Source: JBGANR01 sp044222225 | GTDB lineage: Bacteria > Actinomycetota > Actinomycetes > Mycobacteriales > Mycobacteriaceae | Direction of reading: 5' to 3' | NCBI GenBank assembly: GCA_044222225.1 | Contig: JBGANR010000001.1 | Location: 186,001 to 250,000, forward strand | DNA: 64,000 nucleotides | In this document: piece by piece, positions 16,826 through 23,676 of the stretch | Numbering within the stretch: position 1 is the stretch's first letter | Layout of the letters: every line of letters starts with the position of its first letter | Program-made: the position numbers and the translations under genes | The notes under the pieces: model-generated | The model's input: only the letters and a program-made list of their open reading frames with translations | What the model was told of the DNA's origin: nothing | The model's database searches: none

Positions 16826-17985
16826 CCTCGTGTCCCGGTGGACGCGAAGCCGTCGACGACGGTGGCGGCCAGCCCGACGAACGCACGGCGGGTCCGCCGG
16901 CCGAGCGCGGCCATGTCGATCTCGGCGCCTTCGGCGAGGTGCGGGTCGAACGGGATCTCGTGCACGGCGCGGCAGCGACTTGCGAAATGCCGTGTGAGCG
17001 CCACGGTGTCGATGTTGCGCCCGCCGCCCGTCGCGTTGACGACGAGAACGGCCTCGGCCGCGAGTCGTTCGTACCCGTGGTGATCGAGCCAGTCGAGGGT
17101 CGCGGCGGCACTGCGGGCGCTGTCGATCGCAGGCGAGCACACGACGACGAGCGCGTCCGCCGTCCCGAGGACGCCGGCCATGGCCGAATGGAGCAATCCG
17201 GTGCCGCAGTCGGTGAGGATCACGTCGTAGTAGCGGCGCAGCAGGTCGACGACCGTTCGATAGTCCGATTCGGAGAACGCCTGTGCAGCCGAGGGGTCGC
17301 GATCCGACCCGATGACGGCCAGCCGGCTCGCGGCCGACGTGTGCGCTCGCAGGTCCGCGTAGCCGCGGATCTCGGGCCCCGTGAGCAGGTCGCGGACCGT
17401 GGACGTGTTCCGGCCGGGGACGCGTTGCGCGAGGGTCCCCAGGTCCGGGTTGGCGTCCACCGCGATGATCCGATCGCCTCGCAGCGACGCGAGGGTCGCT
17501 CCGAGGCCGACGGCCGTCGTCGTCTTCCCGACGCCGCCCTTGAGCGAGAGGACGGCGATCCGGACGTCGGAGATCACCGGTGCGGTGATCCGCTCGACGA
17601 GCCGATCGTGAGCCCGCTCGGCCGGCGACGGCGACGGCGTCACGAACCCGAACGTCACCCGGTTGACGGTGCGTCGCCAGCCGGTCGTGGGTGCCCGCCG
17701 TCGACGCCGGGTGCGGGCGATCTCGTCGAGCGACGGCCGGGTCGCCGGTACGAACGGACGCGGCGGCGCCGGTGTCTGCAGGGCCCATGTCCGGTGCGGC
17801 TCGCCGTCGAACGCGGGTTGTGGATAACCCGGCTCGAACGACGCCCGTGGCAAGGGCGGCGGCGAGTGCCGACGATCGTCACGGGCCCGGTGCGTCGAGC
17901 CCTCGTGCGATGGCGATGCGGCGCGAACGTGCTGGTCAGCGAGCCACGGCGGAGCCGGTGGCACGGGATGGTCTGGATCGATCAC
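16822..17985 (-). CDS. MinD/ParA-like ATPase of the ESX locus (EspI-type)
   Basis: The 387-residue protein has a proline-rich, disordered N-terminal third and a C-terminal ParA/MinD ATPase domain with deviant Walker A LSLKGGVGKTTTAVGLG (about residue 147), DANPDLGTLAQRVPG and DVILTDCGTG. This matches the EspI/Rv3876-like proteins that accompany ESX systems; in ESX-1, EspI is linked to shut-down at low ATP. The GTG at 17985 follows a GGGGGGAA ribosome site, and the open frame upstream has no family features. Its stop overlaps the eccA start. It is divergent from the substrate operon across 133 bases. Confidence 0.82.
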   Translation of the reverse strand: MIDPDHPVPPAPPWLADQHVRAASPSHEGSTHRARDDRRHSPPPLPRASFEPGYPQPAFDGEPHRTWALQTPAPPRPFVPATRPSLDEIARTRRRRRAPTTGWRRTVNRVTFGFVTPSPSPAERAHDRLVERITAPVISDVRIAVLSLKGGVGKTTTAVGLGATLASLRGDRIIAVDANPDLGTLAQRVPGRNTSTVRDLLTGPEIRGYADLRAHTSAASRLAVIGSDRDPSAAQAFSESDYRTVVDLLRRYYDVILTDCGTGLLHSAMAGVLGTADALVVVCSPAIDSARSAAATLDWLDHHGYERLAAEAVLVVNATGGGRNIDTVALTRHFASRCRAVHEIPFDPHLAEGAEIDMAALGRRTRRAFVGLAATVVDGFASTGTRG

Positions 17986-18118
17986 CGAAGTTCCCCCCTC
18001 GGATGCACACGGCCTGATCCGTGTGGGCGCCGAGTGTAGCCACGCCCACCGACAATCGGCGTCGTGTCGGTGCAACTGCCTAATCTCGGTCGACCGAGAC
18101 GATGAGGGAGGTCGGTCG
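17986..18118. promoter_or_regulatory. Divergent ESX promoter region with two palindromes
   Basis: Between the minD-like/eccA operon and the substrate operon lie two symmetric sites: CACACGG-N6-CCGTGTG (18006-18025) and a perfect 16-base palindrome TCTCGGTCGACCGAGA (18084-18099). The second overlaps a TAATCT -10-like box (18081-18086) in front of the substrate operon. That is the position expected of a repressor operator; the regulator is unknown. Confidence 0.5.
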
Positions 18119-18451
18119 ATGGTGGACGAGATGGAGGACGCGCGATGGGCGTCGTCGCGCAGCGGCCTGGTGCGGGTGTGCGCGACGTCCGGAGGACTGC
18201 CGGTCGAGGTCCGGCTGGACGACGACGCGCTGGCCGCGGGCGTCGACGACATCGCCGCGGAGGTGCTTCGCCTGGCCCGTGACGTCGCCCGCGCCATCGC
18301 GCTGGAGCGGCGCGAGATCCTCGTGCGGGGCGGCGTCGAGCCGGAGGTGCTCGACGCGCTCGGCCTGCCGAGGCGCGGCGAGATCGCCGACGCGGAGGTC
18401 GTCGACGACTGGGCGGAAGGGGCACCGCGGTCGTGGCTGAGGTCGGTATGA
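18119..18451 (+). CDS. Small YbaB/EspL-like protein
   Basis: This 110-residue protein opens the plus-strand ESX substrate operon. The central part (GLVRVCATSGGLPVEVRLDD followed by a long helix AAEVLRLARDVARAIALER) resembles the beta-beta-helix pattern of YbaB/EbfC-like proteins, which in ESX-1 include EspL. No catalytic motif is visible. The ATG at 18119 is preceded by GGGAGG at suitable distance; the GTG at 18122 is an alternative. It overlaps the next, similar gene by ATGA, so the two may form a heteromer; that is inference. Confidence 0.6.
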   Translation: MVDEMEDARWASSRSGLVRVCATSGGLPVEVRLDDDALAAGVDDIAAEVLRLARDVARAIALERREILVRGGVEPEVLDALGLPRRGEIADAEVVDDWAEGAPRSWLRSV

Positions 18452-18789
18452 GCGGCGTCTACGAGCAGGTCGTCGGGCGGGCTCGCGCGCAACTCGAGAT
18501 CCTGCAGGAGGCGACGGACCGGCTCGCGGCGATCCGCGGTCGCGGGTCGGCCGACGGGCGCGTCGACGCCGTCGTCGATGCGACCGGCGCGCTCGTCGGG
18601 CTGGCGATCGTGCCGTCGGCGATCCGGCTGGGTGCGGTCGGACTGGGTGATGCGATCACCGCGGCATGCACCGAGGCGGCCGCCCAGGCGAGTGCGCTGC
18701 GGCAGGACGCCTGGGCGGACTTCACGGCCCGTTTTCCCGAGCTCATGGAATCGAACGGAACCAGCGGGCCGCCGGGTGCGTCCAAGTAA
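18448..18789 (+). CDS. YbaB/EbfC-like (EspL-type) protein
   Basis: The 113-residue protein has the YbaB pattern: an N-terminal helix (YEQVVGRARAQLEILQEATD), a hydrophobic beta hairpin (DAVVDATGALVGLAIVPSAI) and a C-terminal helix (DAITAACTEAAAQASALRQD). EspL of ESX-1 has this fold and stabilises Esp substrates in the cytoplasm, so a chaperone-like role is plausible. The ATG at 18448 overlaps the preceding stop and has GAGGT upstream; a GTG at 18433 would add five residues. Confidence 0.65.
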   Translation: MSGVYEQVVGRARAQLEILQEATDRLAAIRGRGSADGRVDAVVDATGALVGLAIVPSAIRLGAVGLGDAITAACTEAAAQASALRQDAWADFTARFPELMESNGTSGPPGASK

Positions 18790-18838
18790 GCGGGTCGACG
18801 TCGAACGGGCGCGGCCGTAACGGTGAAAGGGGGCCGTC

Positions 18839-19150
18839 ATGGGGGAGATCACTGCGGCGCCGGAGGCCATCCGGACGTTTGCGACGACGACGGCGGGCGT
18901 CGGCGCGACGATCGCCGGCCTGAGCTCGGTCGATGCGGCGGCCAACGTGGCGGTCGCGGCCGGCGTGTTCGGCCCGATCGGGCAGGAGTTCCTCGTCGCT
19001 TTCGCGGCGGCACAGGCGAGCGCGCTCGCCACCGCGCAGCGGATCGCGGCAGGGCATGCCGCACAGGCCGCCGCGGCGCTCGCGGGTGCCGCGGCCTTCG
19101 AGGGCGCCGACGCCGGGAGTGCCGTCGCGGTGCGCGGAGCGTTGACGTGA
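18839..19150 (+). CDS. EspC/EspF-type secretion target (DUF2580-like)
   Basis: The 103-residue Ala-rich helical hairpin protein has the length and make-up of EspC and EspF (each about 103 residues) that travel with a large Esp partner. Near the C-terminus it has AAFEGADAGSA, which resembles the YxxxD/E export signal with Phe in place of Tyr. A GAAAGGGGG ribosome site precedes the ATG. The stop overlaps the GTG of the next gene (GTGA), the arrangement of an EspC-EspA or EspF-EspE pair. Export is inferred from family and context. Confidence 0.7.
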   Translation: MGEITAAPEAIRTFATTTAGVGATIAGLSSVDAAANVAVAAGVFGPIGQEFLVAFAAAQASALATAQRIAAGHAAQAAAALAGAAAFEGADAGSAVAVRGALT

Positions 19151-20517
19151 GCGGGGGTGGCCGAATCGAACCGCCCGAGGCCGACGTCCCGCCCGCGCGG
19201 GATCGCGACGCCGAGGATCGCCTACCGGCGCGGCAGGCGGACGTCGAGCGGACGCCGGCGGCGGAAGGGGTCGTCACAGGCGAGATCTGCGAGCCGGTGC
19301 CCGATGTCGGCCCGACCGTCGAGGAGGCGTTGCGGGTGGTCGGGTTCTCGACGTTGCTCGACGCGCCGGTCTCGGCGGTGCTGGCCGGGCTCGGACTGCG
19401 GTTGCCGGCGATCACTCCGGTTCCCGCCGTCGACGTCGCGATGCCGATGCTGAATCTGGAGTCGATCATCAAACCGCTGACCGATCTGCTCGGCGTGTTC
19501 GGAACCGGTCGACTGAGCGGAGGAAGCGATCCGACGTCTCTGTTCGGCACGATGACGACGCTGCTGACAGCAGGGATCGGCATCGGTACGAAGGCGCTCG
19601 GCGCGTTGGACGGGACGTGGAGCGGCGCCGCGGCGAGATCGAACGCGACGGCGACGGCGGGACTCGCTTCGTCGTCCGGCGCGCTCGTCGGGAAGGCCGG
19701 GGAGGTCAGAGCGCACACGGTCACGGCGGCGGCCTCGGTGGCGACGGGATATGCGGCGTTGCAGGGCGTCGTCGCGAAGTTCGTCGGAGTCCTCGTGGCA
19801 TCCGTGCCCGTCCTGCTCACGCCGCCGGGACAGGCGATCGTTCTGACGGCCGCCGCGGGTGCACTGGCCGAGGGCCTGACGATCGTCGCGGCGACCAAGG
19901 CGAGCCTCGTCGGCCCGACGGCTGCCGTGACGGCGGCGGCCAGGCCGGTGGCCGTGCCGGACCTTGCGTCTCTGGCGCCTGCGGCCGCCGCGCTCGTCGG
20001 CGGGATCGCGGTGCCGCTGGCCGGGCTCGTCGCCACGGGGATCGCGGGCGCGGCGGGCGGCGTCGTCACGGGACGGGACGGCGGCGGGGTCGTCGGATCC
20101 ATTGCGGCAGACCGGGCGCGGACGGAAGTGTGCGCGCCTCGCGACGGTGTCGGTGCCGGACCCTCCCTCGCCGGCGCCGTGGCTGCCGTCGGCGCCGCCG
20201 GGGTGGCGGGCGCCGCGGCGCCGGAACGGCCGGTGTCGATCAGCCGTCAGATGCCGGCGCCCGTCCCGCGCGAAGGCCGTGACCACGTCTTTCGCACGCA
20301 GGAGGGCGTCGCCGCCACGCCCGGCTGTGTCCCGATGGGGGCGGTGCCACCGACTGGAGCCCGCGCCACCGCAGGCGTCGTGGCAGGCACGTCACCGACC
20401 TACCTGGTAGCCGAGAGCGGGCTGGGCGCGTCCACGGATGTCGTCGCGCCGGCTGTGTTCGGCGGTGATCGGCGGCCGCCATCCGGCCGGGAACCCGACG
20501 TCACACTTTCGCTCTGA
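19147..20517 (+). CDS. Large Esp-like (EspA/EspE-type) putative ESX substrate
   Basis: The 456-residue, Ala/Val/Gly-rich protein has an acidic N-terminus, a helical core with GALDGTWSGAAARSNA (a WxG-like turn) and several hydrophobic stretches (for example VGVLVASVPVLLTPPGQAIV), and a disordered tail that ends VAPAVFGGDRRPPSG. Partnered by an overlapping EspC-like gene, it resembles EspA/EspE, which have similar size and layout, although sequence similarity is weak by eye. The same VAPAVFGG occurs near the end of the PPE-like protein two genes on. The GTG at 19147 is the coupled start. Confidence 0.6.
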   Translation: MSGGGRIEPPEADVPPARDRDAEDRLPARQADVERTPAAEGVVTGEICEPVPDVGPTVEEALRVVGFSTLLDAPVSAVLAGLGLRLPAITPVPAVDVAMPMLNLESIIKPLTDLLGVFGTGRLSGGSDPTSLFGTMTTLLTAGIGIGTKALGALDGTWSGAAARSNATATAGLASSSGALVGKAGEVRAHTVTAAASVATGYAALQGVVAKFVGVLVASVPVLLTPPGQAIVLTAAAGALAEGLTIVAATKASLVGPTAAVTAAARPVAVPDLASLAPAAAALVGGIAVPLAGLVATGIAGAAGGVVTGRDGGGVVGSIAADRARTEVCAPRDGVGAGPSLAGAVAAVGAAGVAGAAAPERPVSISRQMPAPVPREGRDHVFRTQEGVAATPGCVPMGAVPPTGARATAGVVAGTSPTYLVAESGLGASTDVVAPAVFGGDRRPPSGREPDVTLSL

Positions 20518-20565
20518 CAGTCACACGACCATCCGATTCGTCAGTAATCAGTAGAGGGGGCCGCC

Positions 20566-20955
20566 GTGAAGCACGGCACCGAGCACACGAGGATCGAGCG
20601 ACCGGCCGCCGGTGCGGCGACCGACGGCCTGCCGGGGGCCGTTCGCGCCGGCATCGTCCGGGTCGATGCTTCGGCCATCGCCGTCGTCGCCGGACGGATC
20701 GACGGACTGGCCGACCGGCTCGCGGCCGCGTATCAGACGCGAGCGTCGGCGCTACGGGTCCCACCTGCCGGACGGGACGAGGTGTCGGTCGCCGTCGCCG
20801 CGGCTGTGACGGATGCGGGTGCGGGTGTCGGCCACGCCGTCGCCCGCACCGTCGCCGACTTACGACGTGTCGCGGCCCGGCTGCGATCACACACCGCCGA
20901 TATCGCGGACGTCGACGTCGCAGCCGTCCGCGGCATCGCCGACGCCTTCGTGTGA
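20566..20955 (+). CDS. PE-like protein
   Basis: The 129-residue protein has a two-helix layout typical of PE domains: RVDASAIAVVAGRIDGLADR, a turn, then PPAGRDEVSVAVAAAVTDAG, which matches the conserved GADEVSAAIAA segment at the hairpin and start of helix 2 of PE proteins. There is no N-terminal Pro-Glu, and no YxxxD/E motif is evident at the end. The GTG start has GAGGGGG before it. It is directly followed by a PPE-like gene and an EspG-like gene, the usual PE/PPE pair plus chaperone, and that context carries much of the call. Confidence 0.65.
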   Translation: MKHGTEHTRIERPAAGAATDGLPGAVRAGIVRVDASAIAVVAGRIDGLADRLAAAYQTRASALRVPPAGRDEVSVAVAAAVTDAGAGVGHAVARTVADLRRVAARLRSHTADIADVDVAAVRGIADAFV

Positions 20956-20964
20956 GGAACGACG

Positions 20965-21963
20965 ATGCGAGGATTCACCGGCGTCGACTGGACGTCGCGA
21001 CCGACGGACCGGCTCGTCCACGATCTGCTCGCCGGGCCCGGGCCGCGCATGCTCGCCGACGCGGCGTCGGCGTATCGCGAACTCGCCCGTGAACTCGGCG
21101 CGGTCGGCGCCGAGTGCTCGAGCCTGCGAACGTCGTTGCGGGACGTGGCAGAGACCCCGATGGTGATGCGCGTCGCGGGAACGCTGTCGCACGTCGAGAC
21201 GACGATCGCCGATGCGGCCGGCCTGCTCGGGGAGTACGCGTCGCGGGCGGAGGCGTCGGCGCACGTGAACGCAGTGGCGCGTCTCGCGATGCCCGGCGTC
21301 GACGCGGTCGCCACGGCGGCGGAGTCCGTCCGGCGCGCGTCCGTCGTCCTCGGCGGTCCGCTCCTCGGGATGGCTGCCGCGGCGGACACCGCGGCGCAGG
21401 TCGTCAGGGACGGTGCGGCCCGCGTCATGCAGCAGTACGAGTCCGCGAGTACCCGGGACGCCGCGACCTGGCCGGTGCCTTCCGGACCGGACGCGTCGCC
21501 GCGCGACGGCCGTCATGAGGACGGGCTCCGCGATGCGTCGCTTCGGCCGGGGGCGATTCCGGGCGGGCTGCTCCCGGCCCCCGTGATGTCACCGTCCACG
21601 GTGATTCCGGCGCGCGTCGTGCGGCCGTCACGGGCAACCGTCACGCCGGTCGTGGACATCGCGCCGGGTCGGCCGGTGGTGGGCGTGTACGGCGTCGAGG
21701 GTGCCGGTGCGGTACCCGCCGCCGCACCGGGTATCGCGGCGCCCGGCGGCCGGGCCGGTGCCGAGGGGGTCAGATCGCCCGCGGACAGCGGTGTGCGGGC
21801 GACGCCGTCCGCCGGTGCCTCGGAGCCGGCCCGTCCCCCGGATTCGGCGAACGTCTTCGCCGCGTCGAGGGGGGCGTATGACGCATCGACGACAGCTGCG
21901 CCGGCGCGCGTGGCCCCGGCCGTCTTCGGCGGAGTGGAGGAACCGGCATGTCCGTCGCGATGA
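20965..21963 (+). CDS. PPE-like protein
   Basis: The 332-residue protein starts MRGFTGVDWTSRPTDRLVHD, then LLAGPGPRMLADAASAYREL, matching the PPE-domain core in which a GPGSGPMLAAA-AWDGLAAEL segment follows the N-terminal motif. About 150 residues of alpha-helices follow, then a disordered Pro/Ala/Arg-rich tail with VAPAVFGG near the end. It lacks a literal Pro-Pro-Glu. It begins nine bases after the PE-like stop. In known systems PE and PPE form a heterodimer that EspG binds at the PPE tip; EspG is the next gene here, overlapping by 16 bases. Confidence 0.7.
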   Translation: MRGFTGVDWTSRPTDRLVHDLLAGPGPRMLADAASAYRELARELGAVGAECSSLRTSLRDVAETPMVMRVAGTLSHVETTIADAAGLLGEYASRAEASAHVNAVARLAMPGVDAVATAAESVRRASVVLGGPLLGMAAAADTAAQVVRDGAARVMQQYESASTRDAATWPVPSGPDASPRDGRHEDGLRDASLRPGAIPGGLLPAPVMSPSTVIPARVVRPSRATVTPVVDIAPGRPVVGVYGVEGAGAVPAAAPGIAAPGGRAGAEGVRSPADSGVRATPSAGASEPARPPDSANVFAASRGAYDASTTAAPARVAPAVFGGVEEPACPSR

Positions 21964-22790
21964 ACACCGAGCTGACGCCGGACGAGGTCGCCGTGCTCGC
22001 CGATGAGCTGGGGATCGCGTCGTGGCCTGCGATCGTGACCGAGGCGCCGTGGCCGACCGTCGGACGGCCGAATGACGATTCGGTCACGGACCTGCGGGAA
22101 CGTGGTGTCCTCGCTGGCGACGGCATGATCGCCGACGACGTGGTGGTTGCGCTGCGAGCGTTGTCGACGGGTTCGTTCGCCGTCGACGTCCGGGCTTCGG
22201 CCGCGGACGGTCGGCAGGTCCGCATCGCCGTCGTGGAGCCGCTCGCGGCCTTCGGATCCATGCGCGGATCGTGCCGCGTGGCCGGACTCGTCGAGCTGAC
22301 GCCGTCCGGATGGCGCATCGGGTGCCGGCCGGCGCCGGGAGGCGCCGCCGCGGCATCGATCGCTACGCACGCCATCGAGGACGTCCTGCCACCGATCGTT
22401 CCGATGCCCTGGCCGGCGCGGGCCTATCTGGCCCTCGACATCGGTGCCGCCGACGAATGGTCGGATCTGGGCGACGACGAGATCCCCGGGTACACCTCCG
22501 GCACCGCGGGCCCGGGAGACCTGGCCGGCGTGACCGCGATCAGAACCGCGTTGCGACGCAGCGTGTGGCACACGGAGGTGGTGGCGAGATGCCGGACGCG
22601 GGACGGTCGCGAGGTCGCGTCGACGACGGCGGCGTCGGTCTACGACGGCCCGGCCGGCCGTGTCGTCGGAGTGCCGGCGATCGGAGCGGACGGCCGTCGT
22701 CACGTGACGCTTGCGCCCGGCGGCCGGACGCGGTTGGTCCGCGCGATCACCGCGGTGCTCGATGAACTTCCGCGTGGATGGGGCACGTGA
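21948..22790 (+). CDS. espG: EspG-family ESX chaperone
   Basis: The 280-residue protein begins with the EspG pattern LTPDEVAVLADELGI, later SVTDLRERGVLAGDG and an alternating beta-sheet/helix region typical of PF14011-type EspG. EspG binds the tip of PPE proteins and keeps PE-PPE dimers soluble until export. The ATG at 21948 has GGAGG seven bases upstream and lies inside the end of the PPE-like gene, so synthesis is coupled with its likely client. EspG is not part of classical ESX-4 loci. Confidence 0.8.
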   Translation: MSVAMNTELTPDEVAVLADELGIASWPAIVTEAPWPTVGRPNDDSVTDLRERGVLAGDGMIADDVVVALRALSTGSFAVDVRASAADGRQVRIAVVEPLAAFGSMRGSCRVAGLVELTPSGWRIGCRPAPGGAAAASIATHAIEDVLPPIVPMPWPARAYLALDIGAADEWSDLGDDEIPGYTSGTAGPGDLAGVTAIRTALRRSVWHTEVVARCRTRDGREVASTTAASVYDGPAGRVVGVPAIGADGRRHVTLAPGGRTRLVRAITAVLDELPRGWGT

Positions 22791-22897
22791 TGTCGCGCCG
22801 CGGAGGATGCGGACGGCCACCCGGCCGACCGCGACGACTCGGGACGATCTCGTTCCGGACCGGGGCGCGGGGACGCCCCGGGAAGACAGGAGGAACC

Positions 22898-23194
22898 ATG
22901 TCCGGATTTCTGTTGGACGTCGGGCACGGCCAGGCTCACGCCAAGAGCGTCGGCTCGATCATCGACGACATGCAGGTGACGCTGCGATCGATCACGACGC
23001 ACGTCGAATCCGCCGCAGCCGGCTGGCAGGGCTCGGCACACGCGGCGTTCGTCGGCGTCGCGGCCGAATGGCAGCAGCGGGCGACGACGCTGCAGCAATC
23101 GCTCGACGGACTCAAGACGACGCTGCAGGGGTCGGCGATCACCGCTTCGCAGGTGTCCGACGACGAGACGACCACGTTGCTGCTCAACGCCTAG
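22898..23194 (+). CDS. WXG100 protein, EsxB/EsxT-like
   Basis: The 98-residue protein has a helix-turn-helix with the WXG motif in SAAAGWQGSAHAAF (Trp at about 44) and a second helix AAEWQQRATTLQQSL. WXG100 proteins leave the cell as antiparallel dimers with the partner encoded next door. The usual C-terminal YxxxD/E is not present; the matching place reads SQVSDDETT. The ATG follows an excellent AGGAGGAACC. With the next gene it forms the Esx pair of this locus. Confidence 0.88.
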   Translation: MSGFLLDVGHGQAHAKSVGSIIDDMQVTLRSITTHVESAAAGWQGSAHAAFVGVAAEWQQRATTLQQSLDGLKTTLQGSAITASQVSDDETTTLLLNA

Positions 23195-23250
23195 CGGGCC
23201 GCCGGCATCACGCCATTCGAAACATCACAACAGTCGACAAGGGGAACATC

Positions 23251-23544
23251 ATGTCCGGGGGACTCATCAAATACGACTTCGCCCAGATCCACGCACTGAC
23301 GGCGGGTCTGGTCACCGACGTGAACCGGCTCGAGAACCAGGCCGCATCGCTCGCGCGGGGCGTCGCGGCTCTCGAGGGTTCGTTCAGCGGTGACGCGGCT
23401 CAGGCGTACCGCGAGGCGACGAGACGTTGGCAGCTGTCGCAGAGCGCGGCGCGCGAGACCTTGACGAGGGTCGGTCGCGCGGTCGGCGACGGCGCGCAGC
23501 GGATGCATGACACCGATCGACGGGCCGCGGCCAGGTTCGTCTGA
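23251..23544 (+). CDS. WXG100 protein, EsxA/EsxU-like (FSG variant)
   Basis: The 97-residue helical hairpin protein has the WXG turn changed to Phe-Ser-Gly (ALEGSFSGDAAQAYREATRR), which keeps the aromatic residue and glycine. It starts MSGGLIKYDFAQIHAL, like many EsxA-type proteins, and ends RMHDTDRRAAARFV. It is probably the dimer partner of the WXG gene 56 bases upstream. A GGGGAA site precedes the ATG. The operon ends here in a strong hairpin. Confidence 0.85.
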   Translation: MSGGLIKYDFAQIHALTAGLVTDVNRLENQAASLARGVAALEGSFSGDAAQAYREATRRWQLSQSAARETLTRVGRAVGDGAQRMHDTDRRAAARFV

Positions 23545-23554
23545 CGAAGCTCTT

Positions 23555-23592
23555 CACGCTGGGCGGACCGGTACGCCGGTCCGCCCAGCGTG
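23555..23592. terminator. Bidirectional terminator between esx genes and eccE
   Basis: A perfect 17-bp stem (CACGCTGGGCGGACCGG and its mirror) has a TACG loop and lies between two converging genes, so it can end both transcripts. Confidence 0.85.
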
Positions 23593-23676
23593 TCGTCGTC
23601 TGCGACGGAGGGCCGGACGGTCGGCGGCGCCCTCGGGACGGCGTGCCGTCCTCGGCGGGCCCTGGCTTTCTGGGAT

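Noticed and set aside
15065..17788. 907-residue EccA with long N-terminal extension
   Set aside because: The extra part is a frame shadow of the MinD-like gene; the EccA start overlaps that gene's stop.
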